Positions 45,240 to 54,147 are shown, numbered from the stretch's first letter. The stretch is DNA of 64,000 nucleotides from Isoptericola sp. BMS4 (GCF_011634835.1 NZ_SIRP01000001.1:1579643-1643642), one strand, 5' to 3'. Numbers and translations: made by a program. Notes: generated from the sequence alone by a model not told the origin.

Positions 45240-45835
45240 ACGGGCTGATCCGTATCGCTTCGGTCGTGGAGGGGCATGGCGAGGTGCAGGGCCTGCCGCG
45301 CATGATCCAGAGGATCGCTCAGGAGAAGTGCGCGACGTACGTCGACGCTCCCAAGCCCCATCGTGTCCCCAGGGCCACCATGGTTCACCGCCCCGAGGAG
45401 CTGCAGAAGGCAGTCCGGTTTCAGGCGGCACGGTTTGACGGGCCCGGCGGTGTCGTCGTCCTCGCCGACAGTGACGACGACGATGCCGACGATCTCTGCC
45501 GCGTGTTGCAGGAGTCTGTCGATGCTGCCGGCGCTTCCCGGCCGGTCGTGGCGACCGTGGCCGTGCGGGAGTACGAAGCGTGGTTCCTCGCGGGCATCGA
45601 GTCTCTGCGAAGCCATGGGGCGGTACGCGACAGCGCAGCCTACGACGGCGATCCGGAACGCCCCCGCAATCCGAAGCTGCGTCTTGAGGAACTGATGTAC
45701 GAGTCGTACGGCTCCGTGCGGCACCAGGTCGCTTTCAACATGCTGCTCGACCTCGACCGCGCCGCCGAACGTTCGCCGTCGTTCGCCCGGTTCGTGGAGT
45801 CCCTCGGGTCCCTCGTCCGCGGTGAGGGGACGTAG
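45236..45835 (+). CDS. DUF4276 TOPRIM-like partner of ATPase
   Basis: A 199-residue DUF4276 protein. TOPRIM-like catalytic residues: VVEGHGEVQGLP (E12, E16) and VLADSDDDDADDL (about residues 75-87). Together with the upstream ATPase it forms a split OLD-like pair, comparable in plan to PARIS (AriA plus AriB) but with DUF4276 rather than DUF4435. The GTG overlaps the ATPase stop. The effector may cleave DNA or RNA when the ATPase is triggered. No experimental study of this exact pair is known to me. Confidence 0.78.
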   Translation: MNGLIRIASVVEGHGEVQGLPRMIQRIAQEKCATYVDAPKPHRVPRATMVHRPEELQKAVRFQAARFDGPGGVVVLADSDDDDADDLCRVLQESVDAAGASRPVVATVAVREYEAWFLAGIESLRSHGAVRDSAAYDGDPERPRNPKLRLEELMYESYGSVRHQVAFNMLLDLDRAAERSPSFARFVESLGSLVRGEGT

Positions 45836-45847
45836 TCGGGTGGAGTC

Positions 45848-46126
45848 GTGCCGATCGAAGTGTCGTCGGCTCTGAGATCCAATGCGGTTGGAGGAACCAC
45901 GAGTATCCCTACCCGTCCGCTCCACGCGTGGGTCGCCGAATGGGCGTCCCGGCACGAAGTGCCGGCCGCGGTCGTTGAGGCCGAGTCCGTCGCGCACCTC
46001 GAGGCGCTCGGCGAGCTCGACGGGATACGGCCCGGCGAGATCCACACGTGGCACGTGACCGAGTCCGCGGCGCGTCGACTCCTGGACGGGCTGGAGGAGT
46101 CGCGGCGACGACGTTCCGCACAGTGA
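45848..46126 (+). CDS. Small hypothetical protein
   Basis: A 92-residue protein with no recognised family. It is hydrophilic, with a helical, arginine-rich C-terminus (RLLDGLEESRRRRS) and a tryptophan-rich middle (LHAWVAEWASRHEV, IHTWHVTE). The GTG at 45848 has GGTGGAG upstream and lies 12 bp after the DUF4276 gene, so it is probably in the same operon. It could be an accessory or antitoxin-like protein of that module. Coding capacity is supported by its position more than by similarity. Confidence 0.5.
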   Translation: MPIEVSSALRSNAVGGTTSIPTRPLHAWVAEWASRHEVPAAVVEAESVAHLEALGELDGIRPGEIHTWHVTESAARRLLDGLEESRRRRSAQ

Positions 46127-46160
46127 TGTGGATCTGCTGCCTCGCTTCTAAGATCAGGCC

Positions 46161-46667
46161 ATGACTGCGGATGACACCACCGACCTCGTCTGGGAGCGGC
46201 TACTCGTTGGCCGCCCGCGAGGTACTCACTTCTCCGCAGGAGGTTCTAGCCCACTGCTGCGTGACGACGAGACGAACCTGCTCGTGACTCAGGCGGTCAT
46301 CCGCGAAGGTGACGAGTCATCGACTGATAGCGACTCCGGCGAGCCGGATGTGGTCAGGGGGCTTGCGGCCGTGGGAGTGATCGCTCTGGTTGCTGCGGCC
46401 GGCTACGGGGCAAGCAAGATCTGGCATCGGATTCAGTCCAAGCGAAAGGACGCCGCCACAAGCGACGAGGGTGTACGCAGCGATGCCTGCTCCACCACCA
46501 GTGTCGATGAGCACGAGGCGCTCATCGAGGAGGTAGAGGGCCTGATCGCGGAGATTACGGGGATGGAGTCCCGGACTGAGGCGAGCGACGGCTACGCTGA
46601 CCTCGACGAGGACGAGGGCGATGCCAGCGCCCGCTCGCCGCGTCGGAGGGCATATCTCCGACGGTGA
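46161..46667 (+). CDS. Membrane protein of defence island, unknown
   Basis: A 168-residue protein: an N-terminal soluble part, one membrane helix (about residues 68-84, AAVGVIALVAAAGYGASKI), and a cytosolic or exported acidic tail (LIEEVEGLIAEITGME, DLDEDEGD). No family recognised. The ATG at 46161 lies six bases after TAAGAT (46149-46154), so the mRNA is probably leaderless. GC content is lower than that of the surroundings, suggesting transfer. The neighbours are the ATPase-TOPRIM module and fic. Confidence 0.5.
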   Translation: MTADDTTDLVWERLLVGRPRGTHFSAGGSSPLLRDDETNLLVTQAVIREGDESSTDSDSGEPDVVRGLAAVGVIALVAAAGYGASKIWHRIQSKRKDAATSDEGVRSDACSTTSVDEHEALIEEVEGLIAEITGMESRTEASDGYADLDEDEGDASARSPRRRAYLRR

Positions 46668-46955
46668 CGACGGTGCTGGGACTCGGACCTGCGCGTGGGC
46701 CATCGCGGGCGCGCTGCGTCCGGGCCCATCGTCGGGCCAACGGTGGACACCTCGACCTGCTCCATCACCTCGGGAAAGACTTCGGCGGCGCGCTCATACC
46801 TCGTGACACTATCGGTGTGCTGTACCGGTATCAGTTCCCCGCTGGTTTCACGGGCGCTCGCCTTTTGCCTGGTCCGGACGGCGGTGGATTGGATCCGACA
46901 CCAACGATCGGTTGTTAGTATCGGATGTTTTGCTATCCAGTGTTAACGTGGTGCC
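46668..46955 (+). promoter_or_regulatory. 288-bp gap before fic; promoter at its end
   Basis: Lower-GC intergenic DNA with no convincing open frame. The last 60 bases are AT-rich (TTAGTATCGGATG, GCTATCCAGTGTTAACG) and contain TAACGT (46944-46949), six bases before the fic GTG, which suggests a leaderless fic mRNA. No inverted repeat stands out elsewhere in it. Confidence 0.5.
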
Positions 46956-48146
46956 GTGGCATCGGATCGCACCTGGCCCGTCTTCGGCGCCGAGACGCTC
47001 GCTTGGGAGTCGTCGGACGCCGAGTACGGCCCGCGTGCCGGTCGCAGCCGCCGTCGGGGGGCGTACGAGGCGGCACTTCCCGCGCGCATCGCTCATGCGG
47101 AGCTGCGCCTCGACGGGGTGACGGCGGCGCTGGTCGCCGAGGCGAGTGCCGAGATCGCTCGACTCGACGGGGAGTCGCTCGGTTCGTTGATGTCGTTCGC
47201 CTCGCTCCTGCTCCGGACGGAAGCGGCGAGCTCCTCGCAGATCGAGAACCTGACGTCGTCCCCCAAGGCCATCGCGCTGGCGGAGCTCGGTCGCCGGGGG
47301 CGAGCCAACGCGGACGAGATCGTGGCCAACGTCGGGGCCATGACGCGGGCGCTCGAGGTCGCCGACAGGCTCGACGCCGCCGCGATCCTGGCCATGCATC
47401 GCGTGCTGATGCGTGACCACATGCCGCGCACCGCCGGGGCGTGGCGAGACTCGGCGGTGTGGATCGGAGGTTCGGCGTGGAGCCCCCACGGGGCCGACTA
47501 CGTCGCGCCACGGAGCGAGCTGGTGCCGAAAGCCATGGACGACCTTGCCGAGTTCATCGTGCGGGACGACGTGCCGGCGCTCGCCCAGGCGGCCGTGGCA
47601 CACGCGCAGTTCGAGAACATCCATCCGTTCCCGGACGGCAACGGTCGCACCGGTCGCGCCCTGATGCATGCTCAGCTCCGCCACGTGGGCCTGACCCGCC
47701 ACGTCATCGTGCCGATCTCCGCCGGCCTGCTCGGGGACACCGGACGGTACTTCGCTGCTTTGACCGCGTACCGTTCCGGTGATCCCGTCCCGATCGTCGC
47801 CGAGGTGTGCGAGGCAGTCTTCCCGGCTCTGCAGAACGCTCGTCAGCTCATGACCGACGTCTCCGAGGCTCGTGAGCGGTGGATCGGGAGTGTCCGCGCG
47901 CGGCGTGGCGCCGCGGCCTGGCGACTCCTCGATGTCCTCCTGGAGAGGCCGGTGATCGACTCACGTCTCGCGGCAGAGCTCCTCGGTGTCACGACGGCGA
48001 ACGCTCAAGCAGCGATCGACCGGCTGGTCGAGGACGGCGTGCTCGACCAGATCGGTCACGGCGCCCGCGACCGCGTCTGGCAGGCGGTCGAGGTCATCGA
48101 GGCGATGGAGCGATTCGCGGACCGTGCGCATCACCGGGTCGTCTGA
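46956..48146 (+). CDS. Fic-domain AMP-transferase with N-terminal inhibitory motif
   Basis: A 396-residue Fic protein. The catalytic motif HPFPDGNGRTGR is intact at residues 223-234. The N-terminal inhibitory helix motif (S/T)xxxE(G/N) is present at S93-SQI-E97-N98, so this is a class II, self-inhibited Fic. The C-terminus carries a winged-helix-like region (SRLAAELLGVTTANAQAAIDRL, about 333-354). Such enzymes usually transfer AMP to a protein. No separate antitoxin is needed. The GTG at 46956 follows a -10-like hexamer, so it may be leaderless. Confidence 0.88.
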   Translation: MASDRTWPVFGAETLAWESSDAEYGPRAGRSRRRGAYEAALPARIAHAELRLDGVTAALVAEASAEIARLDGESLGSLMSFASLLLRTEAASSSQIENLTSSPKAIALAELGRRGRANADEIVANVGAMTRALEVADRLDAAAILAMHRVLMRDHMPRTAGAWRDSAVWIGGSAWSPHGADYVAPRSELVPKAMDDLAEFIVRDDVPALAQAAVAHAQFENIHPFPDGNGRTGRALMHAQLRHVGLTRHVIVPISAGLLGDTGRYFAALTAYRSGDPVPIVAEVCEAVFPALQNARQLMTDVSEARERWIGSVRARRGAAAWRLLDVLLERPVIDSRLAAELLGVTTANAQAAIDRLVEDGVLDQIGHGARDRVWQAVEVIEAMERFADRAHHRVV

Positions 48147-48165
48147 CGCTGCCCGAGGCCGTGAC

Positions 48166-50544
48166 CTATCCGTCCGAGGCCGCCCACGCGAAGAACTCCT
48201 CCGCCGCCAGCACGGGCTTGCCGAGCTCGGCGGCCTTGCGCGCCTTGCCCGACATCGTGCCTGGTTCCGCGACGATGAGGACGTCGCAGCGCTTCTTGGT
48301 GACCGACGCGACAGGCTCCAGGCCGAGTCGCTGTGCAAGGTCATTCATCTCCGTGCGGGACCACACGGTACCGTCCGGGGCGTGCGCCTGGCCCGTGAAG
48401 CAGACGCGTGCGCCGGGCGTGAAGTGCTCGCGAGCTGAGCCTGCCCCGTCCGCGCCGGCGACGACGTCGTCTACGAACGCCGTTCCCAGCACCGTCTCGA
48501 GCCTGCGCAGCCGCTCGATGATCCCGGGAGGGAGCCCGGCCGAGCGCTCGGCGGCCGCGCCAAGGCGGTCGACGACGGCGCCCCGCAGGGCGACGGAGCC
48601 CTCCCCGGTGACCGTCTCCTGGGCTTCTGTCGCGACCGTGCCCAGGACGACGGCGCTGAGGGTGCGGCTGACGTCCAGGAGCGCCGACAGCTGCGGCGAG
48701 TCGGCCGGCCGGGGAACCTCCGTCGCCGGCTCACGGGTCAGCAGGTAGCTCGTCGACGGCGCGTCGTCGCACATGGCGAAGGCCGTCGCGCTCGTGTCGT
48801 GCATCGCCAGGCGTTCGTGGGCGCGCAGCGAAGCCCGCGCCCGGGCGGCCGCCGTGCCGGTCGACATCGCGTCCCGCTCGGCGGGCCTCAGGTCCGCCGA
48901 CTCCAGCTCGACGCCCAGCGGCAGCGGCTCGACGCGCCCCAGCCGCTTGAGCTCGAAGTCGACGAGTCCCAGCGCCTCGTCCGTGCCCACGCCGACGGGT
49001 GTGCATCCGGCGACCAGCGGGGCGATCACCGACCATGCCTCGTCCAGCGTCGGGGCGAGCACCACGTCGTGCACGGAGATCCCGAAGTCCGTCCGGGCGC
49101 TGCCGAGGTCCCGCTGCGGGTTGACCAGTGTGCTCAGCGACGTGCCGTCGTCGAACGCCACCCCGATCTCGACCGGCCGCGGCCGGGACATCCGTCCCTC
49201 GTCGCCGACAGTCAGCACGCTGACGGCGCAGTAGCGCCACTCGCGCTGCTGTGCCGTCGCGGCGTGCAGGAACCGCGCGACACGGCGGTCGGTCTTGAGG
49301 TCCTTCGCGAGCAGCGGCCGGGTCAGGACCAGGCCCTCCAGGGACGTGCAACGGCTGAGCGCCACGTACACCTGTCCGTAGTCGAACGTCCCACCGGACA
49401 GGTCCACGACCAGCCGGTCGAGCGTCTGCCCCTGGCTCTTGTGAATGGTGGTCGCCCAGGCGAGCTTGAACGGCAGCTGGGTGTACGTGCCGACGACCTC
49501 ATGGCGCAACGACCCGCCCTCGACGACCGGCCTCGTCGCCTCCCATGTGTGCGGCCCGACGTCGACCGTGGTGCCGTCCCGCAGCTCGACGCTGACGACG
49601 TCGGCGGAGCCCGGCGCGACGGCGGTGATACGGCCGAGACTCCCGTTGGCCCAGCGGTCCGCGGGGTCGTTGGTCAGCAGCATGACCTGCGCACCGACCT
49701 TGTACGTCACCCGGCGTTCGACCGGCGGGTCGAAGAGCGACAGGTCACCTGACTCGCGGGCGAGCGAGGCATGCTCCTCGCCCGGTAGCTGCTCCAGGCG
49801 CTGCCGGTTGCGGGAGGTGACGATCCGGTTGGTCGGTGCCACGGTCAGCCAGAACTCGTCCTCCGGCGGAACGAAGCCCGCGTCGGCGCGCTCGTTCAGC
49901 TCGGCGCGGGTGTGCTCGAGCAGCACACCCTCGCGGATCGCGTTGAGCGTGGACGTCAGGCGGTCGTCGCCCAGCTGCCGGAACACCGTCGTCAGCGAGA
50001 CCGTCGGGAAGCGACCGGGGTCGAAAGCATCCGCGGAGAAGAAGTACGGCGAGTCGTACCGGGCGGCGAGAAACGCCGCCTCGCCGTCGGGCACGACGGG
50101 CGGGAGCTGGTAGAGGTCGCCCACGAGCACCACCTGGACCCCGCCGAACGGCGTCCCGGGAGCGGGGCCGAAGCGTTCGAGCGCGGCGGCGACCATGTCG
50201 AGCTGGTCGGCGCGGACCATGGAGGCCTCGTCGATGATCAGGGTCTCGAGAGTCGCCAGCGTCCGGGCGAACCGGCCGGGCTTGTAGCTCCCGTGCCGGA
50301 CGTCATCGAGGCCGGTCGTCGTCGTGAAGCCGAAGAGGCGGTGGATCGTGTACCCGTCGACGTTGAGCGCCGCAATCCCGGTCGGGGCCGCGACGACGAG
50401 CCGACGATCGGTGGTCGCCATGAAGCGCCGGATCAGCGTGGACTTACCTGTGCCTGCCCGGCCGGTGAGGAAGAGACCGCCCCCGGCGTCCAGGATGCCC
50501 AGGGCGTGCTTGAACTCGTCGGTGAGCACCAGGTCGGGGATCAC
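48166..50544 (-). CDS. PIF1-like helicase fused to DnaQ-like and BRCT domains
   Basis: A 792-residue protein. Residues 1-440 form an SF1B PIF1/RecD2-like helicase (Walker A GRAGTGKST at 28-36, IIDEASM, GDLYQLPPV, ATTIHKSQGQTLDRL, YVALSRCTSLEGL). Residues about 470-560 resemble a DEDDh exonuclease (PVEIGVAFDDGTSL, VNPQRDLG, GISVHDVVLAPTLDEA) but lack the catalytic acids and histidine. The last 85 residues (about 705-790) are a BRCT domain (GARVCFTGQA, CDVLIVAEPGTMSGKARKA). The GTG at 50544 has GAGGAG. It probably unwinds DNA and is tethered to a partner by BRCT. Confidence 0.78.
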   Translation of the reverse strand: MIPDLVLTDEFKHALGILDAGGGLFLTGRAGTGKSTLIRRFMATTDRRLVVAAPTGIAALNVDGYTIHRLFGFTTTTGLDDVRHGSYKPGRFARTLATLETLIIDEASMVRADQLDMVAAALERFGPAPGTPFGGVQVVLVGDLYQLPPVVPDGEAAFLAARYDSPYFFSADAFDPGRFPTVSLTTVFRQLGDDRLTSTLNAIREGVLLEHTRAELNERADAGFVPPEDEFWLTVAPTNRIVTSRNRQRLEQLPGEEHASLARESGDLSLFDPPVERRVTYKVGAQVMLLTNDPADRWANGSLGRITAVAPGSADVVSVELRDGTTVDVGPHTWEATRPVVEGGSLRHEVVGTYTQLPFKLAWATTIHKSQGQTLDRLVVDLSGGTFDYGQVYVALSRCTSLEGLVLTRPLLAKDLKTDRRVARFLHAATAQQREWRYCAVSVLTVGDEGRMSRPRPVEIGVAFDDGTSLSTLVNPQRDLGSARTDFGISVHDVVLAPTLDEAWSVIAPLVAGCTPVGVGTDEALGLVDFELKRLGRVEPLPLGVELESADLRPAERDAMSTGTAAARARASLRAHERLAMHDTSATAFAMCDDAPSTSYLLTREPATEVPRPADSPQLSALLDVSRTLSAVVLGTVATEAQETVTGEGSVALRGAVVDRLGAAAERSAGLPPGIIERLRRLETVLGTAFVDDVVAGADGAGSAREHFTPGARVCFTGQAHAPDGTVWSRTEMNDLAQRLGLEPVASVTKKRCDVLIVAEPGTMSGKARKAAELGKPVLAAEEFFAWAASDG

Positions 50545-50768
50545 TGCGCTCCTCGTGGAATGCGGGGCCGGTCCTGGGAGAGTAGTGGCAGCGGAGTCTT
50601 CGAGAAGCGACGAGAGCGGGTGAGATTGCGGCCGAAACGAGCGGGAGCAGCAATGCGGGCGGGGTTCTGAAGAATTGATAGCCGGCTTATCAGAGCATCG
50701 TTGCGCACCGGACGTCCGAGTCCGCCACCATGGCCGCAGACCACGTCGACCGTCGTCAAGGAGACACG
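50545..50768. promoter_or_regulatory. Divergent promoter region, helicase / hsdR
   Basis: A 224-bp gap between divergent genes. It holds an AT-richer patch with the inverted repeat TGATA-GCCGGCT-TATCA (50676-50692), related to the palindrome at 37870-37885 that precedes the other half of the R-M locus. The hsdR ribosome site AAGGAGA lies at 50758-50764. I could not fix the promoter hexamers with confidence. Confidence 0.45.
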
Positions 50769-53700
50769 ATGCACCACCCGAGCGAGGCCGACTGGGAGCA
50801 CCTGGCTCTCGACCACCTGGGCGAGCTGGGGTGGCTGCCGGTCCACGGCAAGGAGATCGCGCCGGGCGCGACGAACGACAGGGGGCATCCGGCCTACGCG
50901 GCTCTCGGTGAGCAGGCGCAGCGCGAGAGCTGGTCGGAGCTGGCGATCCCGTCGCGGATGCGGTCGGCGCTGCGGCGGCTCAACCCGGACGTGCCGCGCG
51001 AGTTCGTCGACCAGGCGCTGGGGGAGATCCTGCGGCCGACGTCGCAGGACGCGATCACCGAGAACAAGCGGATCCACGACGTCCTGACCGGCGGCTACCG
51101 CATCACGTACACCGCCGAGGGCCGTGAGCACCACCCGACGCTCCGCCTCGTGTCGCGACACGAGTACGAGAACGACTGGCTCGTCGCGAACCAGGTCACC
51201 GTGGTCGACGGCGATGTCGAGCGCCGCTTCGACCTGGTGCTCTACCTCAACGGCATGCCTGTCGTGGTCGTGGAGCTGAAGAACGCCGGCAACGAGCGGG
51301 TCGGCGTCGCCGACGCCCATGCGCAGCTCGGCACGTACCTGCGCGAGCTGCCGATGGCGTTCCGATTCTGCGTCGTGACCGTGGTCAGTGACGGCCTCGT
51401 CGCCAAGTACGGCACGCCGTTCACGCCGCTGAACCACTACGCGCCATGGAATGTCGACGACGACGGCCGCGTCGTCGGGCCGGACGGCCACGTCGAGACC
51501 GACCTCCACCTGGTGCGCGACGACGGATTGCCCGGCGCCGCGGAGCCTCGGACGCCCCTGCAGGTCACCCTGGACGGACTGTTCAACCTGGAGCGTTTCG
51601 GCCAGCTGCTGCGCGGCTTCGTGGCGTTCGACGACGGCGCGGACGGCCTGGCCAAGCGCGTCGCCAAGCCACACCAGTACTTCGCGGTGACGAAGGCCGT
51701 GGCGGAGACCGTCCGTGCGGTCGAGGGCGACGGCCGGGCGGGCGTCGTCTGGCACACACAGGGTTCCGGCAAGTCGATGGAGATGGAGCTCTACGCGGCC
51801 GCCGTCGCCCGGCGCCCCGAGCTGCTCAACCCGACGATCGTCGTCATCACCGACCGCACCGACCTCGACGACCAGCTCTACGAGACGTTCCTGCGGTCCC
51901 AGCTGCTGCCCGAGCAGCCGCGCCAGGTCACCCGCCGCGCCGAGCTGCGTGACGAGCTCGCGAGCCGGACCACCGGCGGGATCTACTTCACCACACTGCA
52001 GAAGTTCGGCCTCACCAAGGCGGAGAAGGATGCCGGTCGCCGCCACCCCGTGCTGTCCGAGCGCAGCAACATCGTGCTCGTCGTGGACGAGGCGCACCGC
52101 AGCCACTACGGCGACCTCGACGGCTACGCCTGGCACCTGAAGAACGCCCTGCCGAACGCGACGCTCATCGCCTTCACCGGTACCCCGATCACGGGGGAGC
52201 GGGACACACAGGAGGTGTTCGGCGACGTCATCGACGTCTACGACCTCACCCGGGCTGTGGCCGACGGCGCCACCGTGCCCGTGTACTTCGAGTCGCGGCT
52301 GGTGAAGGTCGGGTTCCCTGAGGAAGTCGACGCCGCCGCCATCGACGCGGCGGCCGACGAGGCGACCGTCGGCCTCGACGACACGGAGCGCGACCGCATC
52401 GAGAAGTCCGTCGCCGTCGTCAACGCCGTCTACGGGGCGCCGGCCCGCCTGCGCACGCTCGCCGAGGACCTGCTCACGCACTGGGAGGCGCGCCGCGACG
52501 CCGTCGCGGAGAGCGTGCGCCCGACGTCGGACGCCCAGGAGGGCGCACCGGGCAAGGCGCTCGTCGTGTGCTCGACGCGGGAGATCTGCGCGCGGCTGTA
52601 CGAGCAGATCGTGGACCTGCGTCCCGCCTGGCACTCCGACGACACCGCCAAGGGGCGGATCAAGGTCGTCTACTCCGGGGACGCGACCGACACCGACCCG
52701 ATCGCCAGGCACGTACGACGCGACAGCCAGAACGCCGCGATCAAGAAGCGCCTCCGCGACCCGGGCGACGAGCTCGAGATCGTCATCGTCAAGGACATGC
52801 TGCTGACCGGCTACGACTCGCCGTCGCTGCACACGCTGTACCTCGACCGCCCGATGCGTGGTGCGCTCCTGATGCAGACGCTCGCCCGCGTGAACCGCAC
52901 GTTCCGCGGCAAGGACTCCGGCGTGCTCGTCGCATACGCGCCGGTGGCGGAGAACCTCGCCGCCGCGCTCGCCGAGTACACCGTGCGCGACCAGGAGGAG
53001 AAGCCGGTCGGTCAGCCGCTGGACGAAGCGGCCGACGTGGTGCGCGAGCACGTGGCGCGGGTGGCCGCTGTCGTCGACCCGAGCGGGTGGCGCGACATCT
53101 ACGCCGCCAAGAAGGCGCGCGGCGAGAGGCGGGCGGCCATCGACACCGTGATGCACACCGTCGGCTGGCTGCGCAACCCGCGCACACCCGGCAACCGGGA
53201 CGCCGGCGAGAGCGAGCGGATCGACGACCGGTTCCGCCGCCTCGCCCCCGCGCTCCGTCGGTCGTGGGCGCTCGCGGGGAGGCAGGAGTCGCTCGCCGGG
53301 CTCGCCGACGACGTGCGCTTCTACGAGGAGGTGCGCACATGGATGGGCAAGCTCGACGCCGCCGAGCGACAGGCGTCGGGTGAGCCGATCCCCGAGGACG
53401 TGCAGCGCCTGCTCAACCAGCTGACGGCCACCGCGGTGGACGCCCACGACGTCGTCGACATCTACGCCGCGGCAGGATTGACGCGGCCACGGCTCGACGA
53501 GCTCGACGACGAGTTTCTTGCCCGGGCAAAGGCGTCGGAGAACCCCCAGGTCGCCATCGAGGCGCTGCGCGACCTCATCATGGCGGAGTCCCGGGCGGCG
53601 ACGGCGGGGAACCTTGTGCGTCGGACGATGTTCTCCCAGCGGCTCGCCGAGCTGATGAACCGCTACACGAACTCGAACCTGACGTCGGCCGAGGTCATCA

Positions 53701-54053
53701 CCGAGCTCGTGGAGATGGCCCGTGACGTCGCGGCAGAGCACACGCGCGGCGAGCACTTCCACCCGCCGCTCGCTCACGACGAGCTCGCATTCTTCGACGC
53801 GGTCTCCACGAACGACTCGGCCGTACTGATCCAGGGCGACGACAAGCTCGCCGAGATCGCCCGTGACCTCGTACGGATCATGCGCAACGACGCCCTCGTC
53901 GACTGGAGCGTCCGCGACGACGTCCGGGCCAAGATGCGGTCGTCGATCAAGCGGCTGCTGATCAAGCACAAGTACCCGCCGGACAAGCAGCCCGAGGCCA
54001 TCCGGCTGGTCATGGAGCAGATGGAGCTGCTCGCCCCGCGGAGGGCGGCCTGA
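50769..54053 (+). CDS. hsdR: Type I restriction endonuclease motor subunit
   Basis: A 1,094-residue HsdR. The PD-(D/E)xK nuclease core is intact (D155 in RRFDLVLYL, E169 and K171 in VVVVELKN). The SF2 translocase motifs follow: TQGSGKS (330-336), DEAH (440-443), FTGTPI, and VKDMLLTGYDSP with the QTLARVNRTF arginine finger. It cuts unmodified DNA with HsdM/HsdS. It lies 8 kb from hsdS, beyond unrelated defence genes, but on the same strand. The ATG at 50769 is preferred to 50730 because AAGGAG is well placed. Confidence 0.92.
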   Translation: MHHPSEADWEHLALDHLGELGWLPVHGKEIAPGATNDRGHPAYAALGEQAQRESWSELAIPSRMRSALRRLNPDVPREFVDQALGEILRPTSQDAITENKRIHDVLTGGYRITYTAEGREHHPTLRLVSRHEYENDWLVANQVTVVDGDVERRFDLVLYLNGMPVVVVELKNAGNERVGVADAHAQLGTYLRELPMAFRFCVVTVVSDGLVAKYGTPFTPLNHYAPWNVDDDGRVVGPDGHVETDLHLVRDDGLPGAAEPRTPLQVTLDGLFNLERFGQLLRGFVAFDDGADGLAKRVAKPHQYFAVTKAVAETVRAVEGDGRAGVVWHTQGSGKSMEMELYAAAVARRPELLNPTIVVITDRTDLDDQLYETFLRSQLLPEQPRQVTRRAELRDELASRTTGGIYFTTLQKFGLTKAEKDAGRRHPVLSERSNIVLVVDEAHRSHYGDLDGYAWHLKNALPNATLIAFTGTPITGERDTQEVFGDVIDVYDLTRAVADGATVPVYFESRLVKVGFPEEVDAAAIDAAADEATVGLDDTERDRIEKSVAVVNAVYGAPARLRTLAEDLLTHWEARRDAVAESVRPTSDAQEGAPGKALVVCSTREICARLYEQIVDLRPAWHSDDTAKGRIKVVYSGDATDTDPIARHVRRDSQNAAIKKRLRDPGDELEIVIVKDMLLTGYDSPSLHTLYLDRPMRGALLMQTLARVNRTFRGKDSGVLVAYAPVAENLAAALAEYTVRDQEEKPVGQPLDEAADVVREHVARVAAVVDPSGWRDIYAAKKARGERRAAIDTVMHTVGWLRNPRTPGNRDAGESERIDDRFRRLAPALRRSWALAGRQESLAGLADDVRFYEEVRTWMGKLDAAERQASGEPIPEDVQRLLNQLTATAVDAHDVVDIYAAAGLTRPRLDELDDEFLARAKASENPQVAIEALRDLIMAESRAATAGNLVRRTMFSQRLAELMNRYTNSNLTSAEVITELVEMARDVAAEHTRGEHFHPPLAHDELAFFDAVSTNDSAVLIQGDDKLAEIARDLVRIMRNDALVDWSVRDDVRAKMRSSIKRLLIKHKYPPDKQPEAIRLVMEQMELLAPRRAA

Positions 54054-54147
54054 CGGGGGATGGCGTCGTGGCGCGCCAGGCACCGGTCGGGCACGGTCGG
54101 AGCGACTCGGCGTGCCCGTGCGGTGCGACATCGCGTTGACTGGGAGG

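Noticed and set aside
46956-48146. Fic toxin with separate antitoxin
   Set aside because: The inhibitory S-x3-E-N motif is inside the same protein, so no separate antitoxin is needed; upstream genes do not resemble one.
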